From Gari tellinella (lineage: Eukaryota > Mollusca > Bivalvia > Cardiida > Psammobiidae), in contig OV277857.1 in NCBI GenBank assembly GCA_922989275.2, forward strand, positions 48,399,083 through 48,463,082: a DNA stretch of 64,000 nucleotides, written 5' to 3'. Shown one piece after another: positions 21,271-34,130 of the stretch. Below the pieces are notes generated by a model. It was not told the DNA's origin and searched no databases. It was given only the letters and a program-made list of their open reading frames with translations. How positions within the stretch are numbered: position 1 is the first letter of the stretch; the number at the start of each line of letters is the position of its first letter. A program made the translations under genes and the position numbers.

Positions 21271-23159
21271 TGGTGTTGTTGTAGGGAGCACTGTACACAC
21301 ATGTTAGTGGCTGCCAGCCCATGTGTTTCTTCATTTTGAAAGTATCGGAAAATAACTATTTAAGGTGGTTCGCAGGTCTGCTTATTTCCTGTCAGACTTC
21401 ATTGAAACATTGATTAAATTGAAAAATACCATAATTATGGAGAATTAATATTCGCTAAAGAATTACAGCACCGTTTGTTTCTGACAGGACCTTTTGTTGA
21501 GACAAGTTCCATTTTAATGAACAGGAAAGTTTTCTTTACACAATAATATAACTCAGTAATTTCTATACATTCAAGTAAACTGTACAGACAATATAAGATA
21601 TTGACCAATCAAAAACATTTCATGAAATATTTCCTGGAAATATCAATGTTGTTAAAAATGTCAAATTCTGAGAAAGTCACTAAATTACAAATTACAAAAA
21701 ATCTAGCTTTTTAACATACACTTATTTTAGACTTATAATATAGATATTACTTAATTCTACTAGTCACTAAAGAAAATCTACTGTAGACTTTACATTTTAT
21801 ACAGGATTTCCAGAAATTCTGACAAAATGTTAACACACACCAAGTTACCTCCCTTAAGTTAAGGGCGTTTTTTCAAAAAATGTCCAAATTAAAACTTAGG
21901 AAAAATTAAAAAATCAACATTGTAAAATGTGATGTTTTAATTCATAACTTGCAAAAACAACAATTTTTCAAGCACGAAAACTTAAAATTTGGGATTTTCA
22001 TCAAAGGTTTGAGAATTTATGGACGGCAATAATGAGATATACCATATAGAAATTCAATGCTGTTACATTTTTATTTTCAAGTTGTTATAAAGTAATTATT
22101 ATTAGTACAGCCAATATCTGATAGATAGTCATTCATAAATACTATAACTATACACATAGTGGCAAAGCATATCCTAGAAATGCTTTATTGTTGAAACGCC
22201 GAATTAAAAATGAATAATTAAAAATACCTTGGAACTTTAACTTTTAAGCCTTTAACATTTAATCATGTGACGTCACGCAGAAAGTTTTGTTGCTTTCAAT
22301 TGTTATTAAGCACTATCTGATAGATAAGTCAGTACAATTAAATAACTTAAATAACTGCATTTGCAAAAGAATTCTTGAATTTAAGTACCAGTAACAGCAG
22401 AGAAACTGTAGTAACAGCACATACCAATAGTAACAGCACTGACTTTAAATACCGTTATCATATACCTTAAAGGTGCGTTTTAACCGACAAAATACATCAT
22501 TTGCCATAAATCACTATCCATATTTATTTTTACAAGACCATTATTTCCAAAGTACATAGTTGTGATTCGGTAGTGTTATCAGATTAAGGTACAATCTGTT
22601 CGGAACATATCTAAATAAAAAACTATAGTAACAGTACAGAAAATCAAGTAACAGGATGGAATTTAATTAGTGTATTAGATAAGTTGGACATTATTGTATT
22701 CTATACAACGCATACCGTTTATAATAAAACCCTATCCATTTATTTGCCACAACCCATCTAGTCCATCTCACATAATGTAGTTTTACGGTGATATCTTCTC
22801 ATTGTGCAATTTGATTTGAAACAAAGTAAATGAAAACCACCAGTAACAGCACTGAACTAACAAGTAACAGCATAGACTTTGAAAACTATATCAGCCATAT
22901 TGGACGACACATTGTGACTAACAACCTATGTTATTGCTATAAAATGTTATCTTGTTTGGTTCATACAGCTCATGCTTTCTATATACATGTAACACTTCGT
23001 AGTTACGCACATGTCAAGATGCACATTTGTCTGAACACATTTAGTTACAAGAACAGAGAATAAATAACAACTCAGCATCTATTGGCAATATCAAACAAAT
23101 TAGACAGCCTATAGTTTATAGCAATCACAAGGGACTGTTATCAAATGCCATCTAGCTTG

Positions 23160-23620
23160 TTTGATATAGTCAATGGTTCCATAAAAGAACATTCTGCTTT
23201 AATTTAAACCCGCTTCAAGTGGTCACCTATCATCAGCACTAGAAACAAGCTATATGAAGTAAAGGGTTACTTTTCGGGGAAAGCACACATTTGCAAAACC
23301 ATTACTCCTTATACTCACTATACAGTCATAAGTATTTGTCAAACCAAACATTTTCTATACTCTAGAAGTCGGTAGCTTAAAGCTTTAAGTTTAAAGCAGA
23401 CTGAAAGTACATTGTACATCGGAATGCAACTTAAGGCACTATCTATTTTACTTAAAACCCGCTTAATTGGCCACTTATCTTTAATGCTAGAAACTGGCTA
23501 CAGGTTTATACAGTCATTAATATGAATGTATCATAACAAGTATTGTCGATATTGTAGCAGGTTGTAGCGTAACACTTTAAGCTTAGAGCAGACTGAACGT
23601 AAAGTAGAATGCGCCCTAAC
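23160..23620. mobile_element. Three decayed HP2-type fragments
   Basis: Family B or D remnants: CATTCTGCTTTAATTTAAAC..GAAGTAAAGGGTTAC (about 23187-23272), a larger HP2 pair at about 23365-23500, and GAGCAGACTGAACGTAAAG at about 23585. None keeps both ends. Confidence 0.5.
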
Positions 23621-23689
23621 GCGTCGGCGTCCGGACTGGATATCATAAACAATAAGGGCTAGGTCTATGAGTACAGCATTTTAAAAGGT

Positions 23690-24130
23690 AGTTTAGTAAC
23701 ATTGACCTCTTGGGTCAGTCAAAGTTAAGACATTGTGTCAAAGTCTGTTGCATAACAACTGCACATAAGACCACTAAAATTTATATGTTGATGCGCCTCA
23801 GTGAGTATTCCACGATGAACCGTAGTTTGATGACCCTGACCTCTGACCTTGACCTCTAGGGTCAACTTGAAGGTTTTGCGTTAAAGTCTGTTATAAGAAA
23901 ACGACTGCACCTACGGTCACGAAACTTCATATGCTGATGCGCATTAATGAGACGCCCTAGATGCACCGCAGTTTGGTGACATTGACCTTTGACCTCTAGG
24001 GTCAACGTTAATGTTTTGAATAAAAATCTGTTCTGGTATAACTATTGTATGTATAGGGTCAGGAAACTTCATATAATGATGCACCTCAATGAGTAGACCA
24101 AGATGCATTGCAGTTTGGTGACCTTTGTCT
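23690..24130. repeat. ~155-bp tandem repeat with TGACCTCTAGGGTCA motif
   Basis: About three diverged units each contain TGACCTYTGACCT, AGGGTCAAC, AAAGTCTGTT and TTCATATGCTGATGCGC. A short direct duplication (TTTGCAGTAGGTGAGCTTCG, twice, 24190-24290) follows. Confidence 0.75.
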
Positions 24131-25789
24131 ATTGTTTGGTTAAGTGTCTTTTTGACAGCCTCTTAATCTATATTGATTGTTTTGGTTTGATAGTTTATCC
24201 TTTCAAAATTTGCAGTAGGTGAGCTTCGTAATCTTTTATATAGTTTATCCTTACAAAATTTGCAGTAGGTGAGCTTCGTAATCTTTTATTACCGGCTCTG
24301 GTTCATATAAGTATATATCTGCTTTAAAGGAGTATTTTTATTTTAAATTTCTGCTTTTCTCTGCTGTTACTTGGTATGTTCAGTGCTGTTACCCGAATTA
24401 TTCTGTGCCGTTACCTGCGTGTGTTCTATAATTTAATATGTTGGGTATTATTACTGACTGTTTATGTTGTGAAATCAAAAACGAAAATGAAGAACTACCA
24501 CTGTAGCTATTTGCCTCTGATGATCTAGATCTACTTTGATGAAATCTTTTATCTAATACAATAATTTTCTGTGCTGTTACCAGGCATGTTCTGTGCTGTT
24601 GCATTGTATGTTCCGTGCTGTTACCGAAATAATATATATTGTGTATCGCTTTTCTCGTTTTTTTCGGGTTTTAACTGTGGTATTGTAACACAACATCAAA
24701 TCAAATGAAACAATACAACTGATCTTAACCCACCCTAGCAAATATTTTGTATAGATAAATGTATTTTCTGTGCTGTTACCTAGAATGTACTGTGCTGTTA
24801 CTAAACATCGTGTGGTTCATATATTATTCGTGTTTTATGCAATATAACCAACTGATAAAGTATGGTTCTCAATAAAAATCGAAAATGGTTATTATTGTAG
24901 ACATGCGTATTCAAGCGAATTTATAATATGGTCCATTAACTATTTCACGGGGCTTGGAAATATATCCTAGATTCTATGCTGTTACCAATTTAAGTATGTG
25001 CTGTTTCTGTTACTTACGGTAACAGCACAGAAAGTAACAGGACAGAATAAAATGTACAAGTTAAAGTGTTAAACAGTGATGGACCCCTAAAAGGTTACCG
25101 CTTGTTTATATATAAAATTTGTTTCAAGCAATGCCATTTGTTTCATAACTCATGTATTTCTAAACGCACCTATAGCATCAGACACATAGGTAACAGCATG
25201 TAATCTGTAAGTTGTACGCACGCATCCTGCAAATCAAAATTACCTACAAATGATCAAACGTTATACGTATGGTGGTTTCGACGTGATCACCCTGTTGCGG
25301 AATGACGTCATGATGATCATTGTGCGCATGACGCTGGGAAAGTGGGCGGCATCATTACTTAATCACAGACTATTCATCGCGGTGACAGGACGGACCCAAA
25401 CCCTTGTGACAGATATTAAAGTCGTTATTTCGAAAAGAAAAACTGCGGTGGGTATTTAATTTACGTATCATAGAGAGGTGTTTGGAATAAACAATGCAAA
25501 TGTAGCCCAAAACTAGCGCTCAGTTATATTTTTCTTTTTAAAAATTGTTGATTAATTATTAAATTTGTGACTAGGACAACACGTTTTTCGCACCCCATAT
25601 ACATCGAGGCCGATTTTTACATTCTATATATGCATTTAATGTAAATACTAATTATCTTTCTTCAAGGATTTTCTCTAAATATGTTAATAAAGAAAACTTT
25701 TATGTTTTATTCCGCTCATGACGCAAGAAAACTCCAGATAAGTAACAGGGACACGAAATGAGACATTTTTTGAAAAACACCCTTAAACT

Positions 25790-27240
25790 TTAAAATGCCG
25801 TCAGCTCTAAATATTACCATAAGTCAAACCTGTAATAATGGACCATTGAATATGGTAGCCTGTATATCTTTAAGGACTTAATGCATGACATTGTAATGCA
25901 TAAAACTCCTTTAGGAACTATCTTTTAGCATTACTTTTGTTATGTGTTAAGCTGCCATCTGTCATAGGCTATAAATCCTCACAAAGTTTAATTGTCACTT
26001 GACTGTACTTGCATCTGATATTCATTATTACATTTGTGACTAAACATAGCCTGTCCTTTGGTCATTGCGTTATGGACAATTTATTTAAAAAATAAAAGTT
26101 TTGAATCGCATGAGACTCGAGTCTAGAACCTTTGGGATGCTAGTCAACCACTCTACCGACTGCGCTAACAGGAAGACACTGAAAATTAGCAAACTTTTCT
26201 CTATGTACTTTTTCTAGTATAAGCACGTGCCGAAAAAGATCATTTGAAAGTCATCAGCATTTCCGGAACCCGTGATGCGGGCCGCCCGCTGTCAGCCACA
26301 TTTAATACGGAACTATACACATCACCCCTAAAATCAATCTAAAGGCCGAAGATAGCCGATCGTCGCAATACGATTCTTGAGAAAGAAATCAGTAGATGTC
26401 GAAACTGTCTAAGGTAAATATTTTATTCAAGTAGTGCAAAAAGAACTTTCTATACAAATGGATTTGACCTACAAAATGAACACATTCAAGCAAATCTAAA
26501 TTATACTCAACAAACTTTCTAATCGGTTACCTTATATTTCATTCAGGAACAGAAATATGAAGAAATTATAAACCATGTTATTGTGTTACAATGCCAATGT
26601 AATCAATTTTGAAACAGACTATCACAATGTGTCGGCTATCACATTTCCTTCTAATATAATATAAGCTTTTATCACATAAACGTGCCAAATATAGAGGGCC
26701 GTAAAAATCGTATGGCCCACTGGGCATATATTTTATACTAATTTTCGAATCACCAAAATAATGTACTACTACGCCGACTGTAAATCAGTGAAGAGAATCT
26801 AGACAAACATAGATCACCACTAGGTATTGAAACATTTCGAAGTGTCCTAGAAACATTATCCCTAGCAGTCTCGCAAACTCAGGCTGCAAATCAGGCTAAA
26901 CTTAATACTACGTAGAATTTAGTATTAACAGTGACTCAGACTGTTTTTCAAATTTAGACGTTACAATGATAATGACGTCATGTTACGTCTTGACGTTATT
27001 TTGAAAACGAAACTAGATTCTTAATGTCAAATGATCATTTTTAGTCAATTAGAACAACTTTAATTTAAATATTAATTTAAAATTTGAATATGGTATCAGA
27101 GAAGTCTTTTCACAACGCAATGGTGTTGATTTTCTTTACGTTAATATGATTGGTGTTTTTATCTACGGATGAATAAAACCGAATAACACCTATGACGAAT
27201 CGTTTACCTAAGAGCCGAGGGCAAAAGTGAAAGTAAGACC
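25790..27240. other. AT-rich stretch with a tRNA-derived SINE head
   Basis: No ORF of note. On the minus strand at about 26105-26172, GTTAGCGCAGTCGGTAGAG and GGTTCTAGACTCGAGTC resemble A and B boxes of a tRNA-derived SINE. The acceptor stem does not pair. Nothing else is recognised. Confidence 0.5.
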
Positions 27241-27284
27241 TTTCGGATTTTCGTGTCATTTGGTGTTTATGTGATAAATAGGAT

Positions 27285-27430
27285 ATTAAATTCGTGTTTT
27301 TTCAGTAATAAATTTATTGAACTCGTTGGATAAAAATGATATGTTGCTCGCCAAGGCTCGCAAAATATCATTTTTATCCAACTCGTTCAATAAATTCATT
27401 ACTGAAAAAATACTCATTCAATATCCTCTA
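27285..27430. repeat. Palindromic MITE-like hairpin
   Basis: GTTGGATAAAAATGATAT pairs with ATATCATTTTTATCCAAC around a loop containing GCTCGCCAAGGCTCGC. Outer arms TTCAGTAATAAATTTATTG and CAATAAATTCATTACTGAA extend it. A related fragment lies at about 52830-52980 (TTTATCACATAAACA). Confidence 0.75.
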
Positions 27431-27549
27431 TTAACAACAACTTCTATGGAGGCACCCCACATTTTGAAAGTCACAGGAGTGTTACACAGATCTTAGGCCG
27501 AGTTTTAGCACTGTGTATTGCCCCCGTCAGATGCAATAACAGTTTCGTA

Positions 27550-27908
27550 ATGACTTCTCATAGACGAAAAGAATTCAGCAAAAGTATTGATGACATAACT
27601 TTCTCACACATTGATGACGTCACGCTCCAATGCGTCCAACTGTGTTGGCTGAGGTTAAGTACGAACGCGTTTCTTGAGAATGTTGCAAACGTGCTCTGTG
27701 GGGTAAAACTCATCTGTATCGTCGGGCCCAAGCTGTCTGTTGATGACTTAATCCTTAAGTGGCCTTCAGCAGCGACCGCCCACCTCTCGCAGCCGTTAAC
27801 GTACCGTATTGAGTGTGACGTTACGGCCGTGTTAACCATTAGGCTGTGTTGCCGTCTTTGCAACGGGAAGAAATCTGTTTCTCAGGTGCGTCACTACAAT
27901 GTTTCGGT
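27550..27908. other. Open but unassigned flank of the giant element
   Basis: Both strands are open here (plus about 125 codons ending just inside the foldback element at 27927, minus about 101 codons), with higher GC than the surroundings and a TGATGACGTCACG motif at about 27612. No domain is recognised in either frame. It may be promoter-proximal or 5' exon sequence of an unidentified gene. Confidence 0.25.
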
Positions 27909-27917
27909 CCTAGGAGT

Positions 27918-30290
27918 AGGTGTGTGAAGTTTGCACGACATTCGACAATTCGACATTCGACCTTTCACAAATGAAAGGTCGAACAGCTGTCGAATTTCGA
28001 CTTTCGACATTTAAGCTTTCACATAATGTAACAAATTTTGCCGATCGACAAGTCAGCTTTGCCATAATGTAGAAATATTGTCGAAATTCGACTTTCGGCA
28101 TTCAACATTTTTAAAACACATTACTTTGTCGAACTGATGTCGAATTTCGACGTTCGACATTTATACAAAGTCGGGAAATTGTCGAACTAGGGTTGAATTT
28201 CGACGTTCGACAAACTGCAAGTAAGGAAAAAGTCGAAATATTGTCGAAATTCGACGTTCGACATTCAAAACTTCTTAAACACATTACTTTGTCGAACTGA
28301 TGTCGAATTTCGACGTTCGACATTTATACAAAGTCGGGAAATTGTCGAACTAGGGTTGAATTTCGACGTTCGACAAACTGCAAGTAAGGGAAAAGTCGAA
28401 ATATTGTCGAAATTCGACGTTCGACATTCAAAACTTCTTAAACACATTACTTTGTCAAACTGATGTCGAATTTCGACGTTCGACATTTATACAAAGTCGG
28501 CAAATTGTCGAACTAGGGTTGAATTTCGACGTTCGACAAACTGCAAGTAAGAGAAAAGTCGAAATATTGTCGAAATTCAACGTTCGACATTCAAAACTTC
28601 TTAATCACATTACTTTGTCGAACTGATGTCGAATTTCGACGTTCGACATTTATACAAAGTCGGCAAATTGTCGAACTAGGGTTGAATTTCGACGTTCGAC
28701 AAACTGCAAGTAAGGGAAAAGTCGAAATATTGTCGAAATTCGACGTTCGTCATTCAAAATTTCTTAAACACATTACTTTGTCGAACTGATGTCGAATTTC
28801 GACGTTCGACACTGATACAAAGTCGGGAAATTGTCGAATTAGGGTCGAATTTCGACGTTCGACAAACTGCAAGTAAGGGAAAAAGTCGAAATATTGTCGA
28901 AATTCGACATTCGACATTCAAAATTTCTTAAACACATTACTTTGTCGAACTGATGTCGAATTTTGACGTTCGACACTTATACAAAGTCGGGAATTGTCGA
29001 ATTAGGGTCGAATTTCGACGTTCGACACACTGCAAGTAAGGGAAAAAGTCGAAACATTGTCGAAATTCGACGTTCGACATTCAAAATTTCTTAAACACAT
29101 TACTTTGTCGAACTGATGTCGAATTTCGACGTTCGACATTTATACAAAGTCGGGAAATTGTCGAACTAGGGTCGAATTTCGACGTTCGACAAACTGCAAG
29201 TAAGGAAAAAAGTCGAATTATTGTCGAAATTCGACGTTCGACATTCAAAATTTCTGAAACACATTACTTTGTCGAACTCATGCCGAATTTCGACGTTCGA
29301 CACTTATACAAAGTCGGGAAATTGTCGAATTAAGGTCGAATTAAGGTCGAATTTCGACGTTCGACAAACTGTAAGTAAGGGAAAAAGTCGAACTATTGTC
29401 GAAATTCGACGTTCGACATTCAAGATTTCTTAATACACATTCCCTCTGTTGAAATTATGTCGAATTTCGACGTCCAACAATTTTCCGGACCCGGGAAAAG
29501 TCGAAATATTGTCGAAATTCGACATTGTTCTTTCAACAATTCTTTAACACATTCACTATGTCGACCTTATGTCTACTTTCGACGTTCGACAAGTGGCCAT
29601 CGAAATATTGTCGAACAAAGCCAGTAAAGTGTCTAATTTATGTATATTTTCGACAATCGACAAATTTCCCGATAGTGCAATAGTCGAATTATTGTCGAAT
29701 ATCGACGTTTGACATTGGTCTTTTACCAAAATGTCGAACATTTGTCCAAATTCGATGTTCGACTTTCAACATATCTTAAACACATTCACTATGTCGAATT
29801 TATATCGAATTTCGACGTTCGACAATTTGCCGGGCCAGGAAATAGTCGAAATATTGTCGAATTTCGACATTCGACATTTTGAAAAAGCCGGTAAAGTGTC
29901 GAATTTATGTCGAATTTCAACATATGACAAATTAGCAGACAGGAAATCGGTCGAATATTGTCGAATTTCGACGTTCGACATTGTCCTTTTACCAAAATTT
30001 AAAAAAATTGTCGAAATTCGACGTTCGACAATATGCCGGGCTGCAATAGACGACATATTGTCGTAATTCGACGTTCTACTTTCAACATTTCTGAAACACA
30101 TTCACTATGTAGAACTTATGTCGAATTTCGACGTTCAACATTTTGCCGGGCCATGAAAAATTCGAAATATTGTCGAAATTCAGCGTATGACATTCAATAT
30201 TTCTATAACATATTCACTAAGTCGAACTTATGTCGAATTTCGACGTTCGAAAATTTGCTGGGCCGGCAATATTGTCGAAATCAGAAGTTC
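27918..30290 (+). repeat. Left arm: 163-bp tandem array
   Basis: The motif CACATTACTTTGTCGAACTG starts at 28117, 28280, 28443, 28606, 28769, 28933 and 29096, giving a period of 163-164 bp. Each unit contains the palindromic GTCGAATTTCGACGTTCGAC several times. Units become diverged toward the interior (29430-30290), while the outer 28.1-29.4 kb is highly homogeneous. The many 60-110-codon frames here follow the repeat and are not genes. Confidence 0.95.
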
Positions 30291-31726
30291 ACTCTCTTAA
30301 AACACCACAGTCATGTGCGGGTTAGATAGTTGAACATCTATGAAGATCCTACAGTCAAACCTGTGTCCATCGGTACTCAAAAAGAAGTGCATTTATAAAG
30401 ACAATGATGAACTTGTGTGTATTTTGGTGCAGGACAAAAGAAATGCAGAACGTTGTCATAAGGTCTATCTGCATCACTTTTGCTCTGCATTAAACTGTCG
30501 CGTGTTTAACCCTTTACCTGATAGCCCCTTTCTAGTACTGAAGATATGTGATTACTTAAAGCAGTTTGAAAGTAAAGCAGAATGCGCCTAGGCGCATTCT
30601 GCTTTACTTTCAACCTGCTTTAAGCTACCATATGCTTGAATATAGAAAGTATTCCCTATAATATATATTCATGACTGATTAAATTGGAACTACTATATTC
30701 AGCGGAGGAATAAATCATATTAGTCCGGTTGCCAACCCCCTAATTTATCGATAAGCGTGTTTTGTCGTCCGTACAAAGTTTTTTTGCTGTTTCTTTACCT
30801 CTGAGGTGTGCTCTTTAAGGAACTGAATGATGCCACTCTGTCATCATTGGGCAATCCGCACAATATGCAAATTAAGGCCGCCATTACTGAAAATCTTGTT
30901 TTCGTCAATATCTCAGAAACTAAGCATGGTATAAACATAGAATTGGTGTCTATCCCAATGTTTTGAGGGGTAAATAATCCGATAAAGCCATTTTAGTAAC
31001 GATCACAGCGATATTTTGTGCTAAATAGGCATATTTAGGCAGCCATTACAGAAAATCTCGTTTTCGTCATTATCTCAGTACCCGTGCATGGTGTAAATAA
31101 TGTTGGTGTCTATCTCCATGGTTTGAGGGGTAACGAATCAGATTAAGCCATTATAGTAAAGATCACACCAACAATTTGTGCTTAATAGGCATATTTAGGC
31201 AGCCATTACTGAAAAATCTAATTTTCGTCAGTATCTGAAAATTATTTTAGTTTCAATCCCCATGTTGTGAGAGGTTAAGAATCAGATTAAGCCCTAACTG
31301 ATGAAAGAAATTATTGTCTGCTAAAGTTTTCGTCTGCTTCAATTTTCAAACTTCTTCAAAGTCGCTCAAAATTGGTGAAACTTTTCTGCAAAATATGCAA
31401 AACAGGACCGCCATTATTGATGCAACGGTCGAGTCTACGTTCTCTTTGTGTCGTCTGTCTGGTGTGTGTTCATCATTTATATTAGAGCATTAAAAGAATG
31501 GCCATACCTCAGCTAGCTTTAGAATTCTTAGGTTCATTTTATTTGACAATATAGATACATTCTAAATTCCTTTTCAACAGTGTAACGACCGCAAAATTAG
31601 GATGATGCTGACAGTGATATTTATTCTTGAATTTAATTAGTCCTTAGACTCCTTACGGTAGCCGACAACAATGTAAAGTCGTACTTTATCCCTAACCGAA
31701 CGCAATAAAAGACTGAAACACGCACA

Positions 31727-31950
31727 AACACCGGCGAACGTGATCCAGTAGTAGCACACTCGACTACGATGCCAAGGGTCTTGAGTTCGAACCCCCGCTG
31801 GACGAAGTCCTTCGGATGAGACTTTACACTAGGCATATAAAAAAAACAAAGAACTCTGTCGAAAGTAAGCGTAAGACATCGCGCCCAGGTTTCTGTACCC
31901 GCTGCCCTCTCTCTAGGATGTCCAATTAGCCCTTAGATTGCAGAAAAGGA
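31727..31950 (+). mobile_element. tRNA-derived SINE, copy 1
   Basis: GTAGTAGCACACTCGACTAC resembles a degenerate A-box region and GAGTTCGAACCCCCGC is a B box and T arm. The tail with GACGAAGTCCTTCGGATGAG and CGCGCCCAGGTTTCTGTACC is a body often seen in molluscan SINEs. Inserted inside the 4.5-kb transposon. Confidence 0.65.
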
Positions 31951-32584
31951 TGTTTACAAACAAATAAACAAAAATTCTGTCAGCTGTTGCTTTGCGGTCA
32001 AAGGAGGCACACAGAAATATAGCTCTAGATTTTAGGCGGTTGGTTTAGACAGTATACTTGTACTTTGAAGTAGTGCTGAGTATCAAGGTGAAAGTCAGAA
32101 ATATATATAGTTTTGTTAGTGTAGCTTAGCTGAGTCCGAAAAGTGAAACCTCCATACCATGACTGGGCGCCCGTAGGTCATACACATCGCACGTGCTCGT
32201 CTTGATTGCCGGACCATAGGTAAAGAAGGCACTGATCGAGCATTATAAAATCAGGAAAGTCCGTCAATAGTAAATCATCAAATTGTTGATGATCAGCCGT
32301 TGGTCGTCATAAGAGCTGAGCTATTTGAGTATATTTCATCAACTACAGTAGCTGGGCACCCATGGCTCGGTTGTAGGGTCTCGTTGGTAGTTCAGTGAGG
32401 GGATCGACGACAAATACCCGATCCATATAGGCAGGAACACACGCTGCACAACTCCTCACGTTAAGAATTCAGAGATGATAAAAAAAAACTGGATGACTGT
32501 GCTGTCATTTGGGTTATAAACGGGTCTAATCAAGGACCTGTGTAAATGGTTTCATGGTGGATGTTATGAAGAGGGTAGCAAGCT

Positions 32585-33765
32585 ATGGCACACTCGATCG
32601 CTACTTCAACTTCAGGATTAAAAGTTGAATGTGGGCAGCTCGAGCTGGTGACGAGGCCAGACGACGACAAAACTGCAGTTACATACTCCATTGCCGCTCC
32701 AGAAGGTTTTCCTTACAGCAACAGGGAAAAAGGTACAGGTCATAGATCTGATGTGTCAGAGTTTGATCCAGAAAGCCGAATGGACATAGTCTAGCCATTA
32801 CCTCTACTAACGCTGTACTAGTATTTCAGGATGACATTGTCTTCCGCAAGAAATATATCATGACCCGCCACGAAGAAGTGGGTGTAATCATAATACAGTA
32901 GATGGTTAAGGCAGCTGAAAGTGGAGTAAAAAGAATCAAACATTGTATTGAGGACATTGACGTTTTCGTCCTACTGCTGCACGTCTACGCAAAGTTGAAC
33001 CTGACCTGTCGTTTTACCTTGGAAGGACCGCATGCTTAACAAACTACTATAGACATTGCCGCAACTGCAAGTGAACATGAACAATTGTTTTCACATCTGC
33101 CAGTCGTCCATGTCCTCTCAGGCTGTGTCACTGTGGGTCAGTGCTTCAGAGTAGAAAAAGGCATTGTCATCAAAGTCCTAAAGATCGGTGTGGAACTGGA
33201 CAAAGTGGGCGAATTATCTTATGCTATAGGCGACATCGTTTGAGAAGCGACAGGATTCATGGTTGCCTGTTACAGGGTCAACCTTTGGTGACATCGAATA
33301 TGTCTGAAGCTTGTGGAGAAGTCTGGTTGCAAAGGATTGGTAGAAAAAAGGTTACACATGCTCCACAGCTTAAGTCACTTTCCCCTTCTAAAAAGGCTTT
33401 CAAAGAGAACGTAAAACATTCAGACTGCCATTTGGAAATCAGCTCCCAAATCAGAACCTGCATCATTAGATCTTGTCGAGTTTGGATGGAAACTTAATGA
33501 ACGCACTAGATAATTGATACCAGTTGTATTGCAAGCAAACGTTACTATTGCTCCACAGGAGGTGCTGGAAATGATAAGGTGTGGTTGTGCCACGTATACA
33601 CTCTGTCCGAGAGCAATGTGTCAGTGATATACGACTCACTTGTCATGCACAATATTTTATGACTGCCTAGGAGAAGCACCCTGCCAGAATAAACACATCC
33701 GACGGGTCGATGACAGTGATAATGTTGTTGAAAATGACTTGTTTGAGGACTGAGTCAGTTCAGTA
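32585..33765 (+). pseudogene. Remnant of a transposon-associated protein
   Basis: Several plus-strand pieces in different frames read in order HEEVGVIII, MVKAAESGVKRIKHCIED, DVFVLLLHVYAKLNL, LPVVHVLSGC, SLSPSKKAFKENVKHSDCH and finally a Cys-containing tail RCGCATYTLCPRAMC. Their order matches a large protein of unknown function that I associate with invertebrate transposon-derived genes: an EEAD..DTDVFVLLL motif, a GCDT-like motif (here GCVT), and a CGC..C..C tail. Stops and frame shifts separate the pieces, so it is dead. A plus frame at 32585 (69 codons) may be the upstream part. No enzyme activity is claimed. Confidence 0.6.
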
Positions 33766-33904
33766 ATGGCAATCTACATCATTATAAGTAAAAGGAATGC
33801 TTTGTAACTTGGACGTACACTGAAGTGGACTGTTGTATAGTTTGCAAAACTTGTTGGTGTGATCAATACTGAAATGGTTTAATCTGTTTCTTTGCCCCTA
33901 CCGG

Positions 33905-34130
33905 CTGTAGTAGTCCAGTGGTAACGCGTTGGACTACGGTACCAGGGGTCGTGAGTTTGACTCCCCGCCGAACCAGCGGCATGACTAGGGGATTTGTTCC
34001 GAATCCCCGATGATGTACAGGAATATTCTTGAGCAAGATGTGTACCGCGAATTGCTCCTCTCTACACAGGGGTTAAAATGGGTACATGTTATGCGAAGGG
34101 TCTGAGCCGGTACTGCGACTGCTTATGCGC
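33905..34130 (+). mobile_element. tRNA-derived SINE, copy 2
   Basis: GTAGTCCAGTGGTAACGCG (A box) and GGGTCGTGAGTTTGACTCC (B-box-like) lead into CCAGCGGCATGACTAGGGG and TACAGGAATATTCTTGAGC, a SINE body related in style to copy 1. It sits inside the 4.5-kb transposon. Confidence 0.7.

Larger units (their letters stand above)
21863..25782. mobile_element. Putative 3.9-kb TTAA-flanked element with mirrored motifs
   Basis: TTAA|GGGCGTTTTTTCAAAAAATG at the left and CATTTTTTGAAAAACACCC|TTAA at the right form inverted ends of about 22 bp. Inside, GTAACAGCAC-type motifs occur mainly forward on the left (22385-22870) and mainly reversed, as GTGCTGTTAC, on the right (24360-25000). This is the pattern expected of sub-terminal transposase-binding sites. 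No transposase frame is seen. The interior also holds B-like fragments and the tandem block at 23690. Boundaries are an inference from the end match. Confidence 0.5.

Noticed and set aside
27918..30290. CRISPR-like regular repeats
   Set aside because: Units are contiguous 163-bp tandem copies without unique spacers, in a eukaryotic context.
27958..30329. Many 60-111-codon frames on both strands in the foldback arms (also 44793-46869)
   Set aside because: The same peptide recurs with each 163-bp unit and shifts frame between units; satellite translation, not a gene family.
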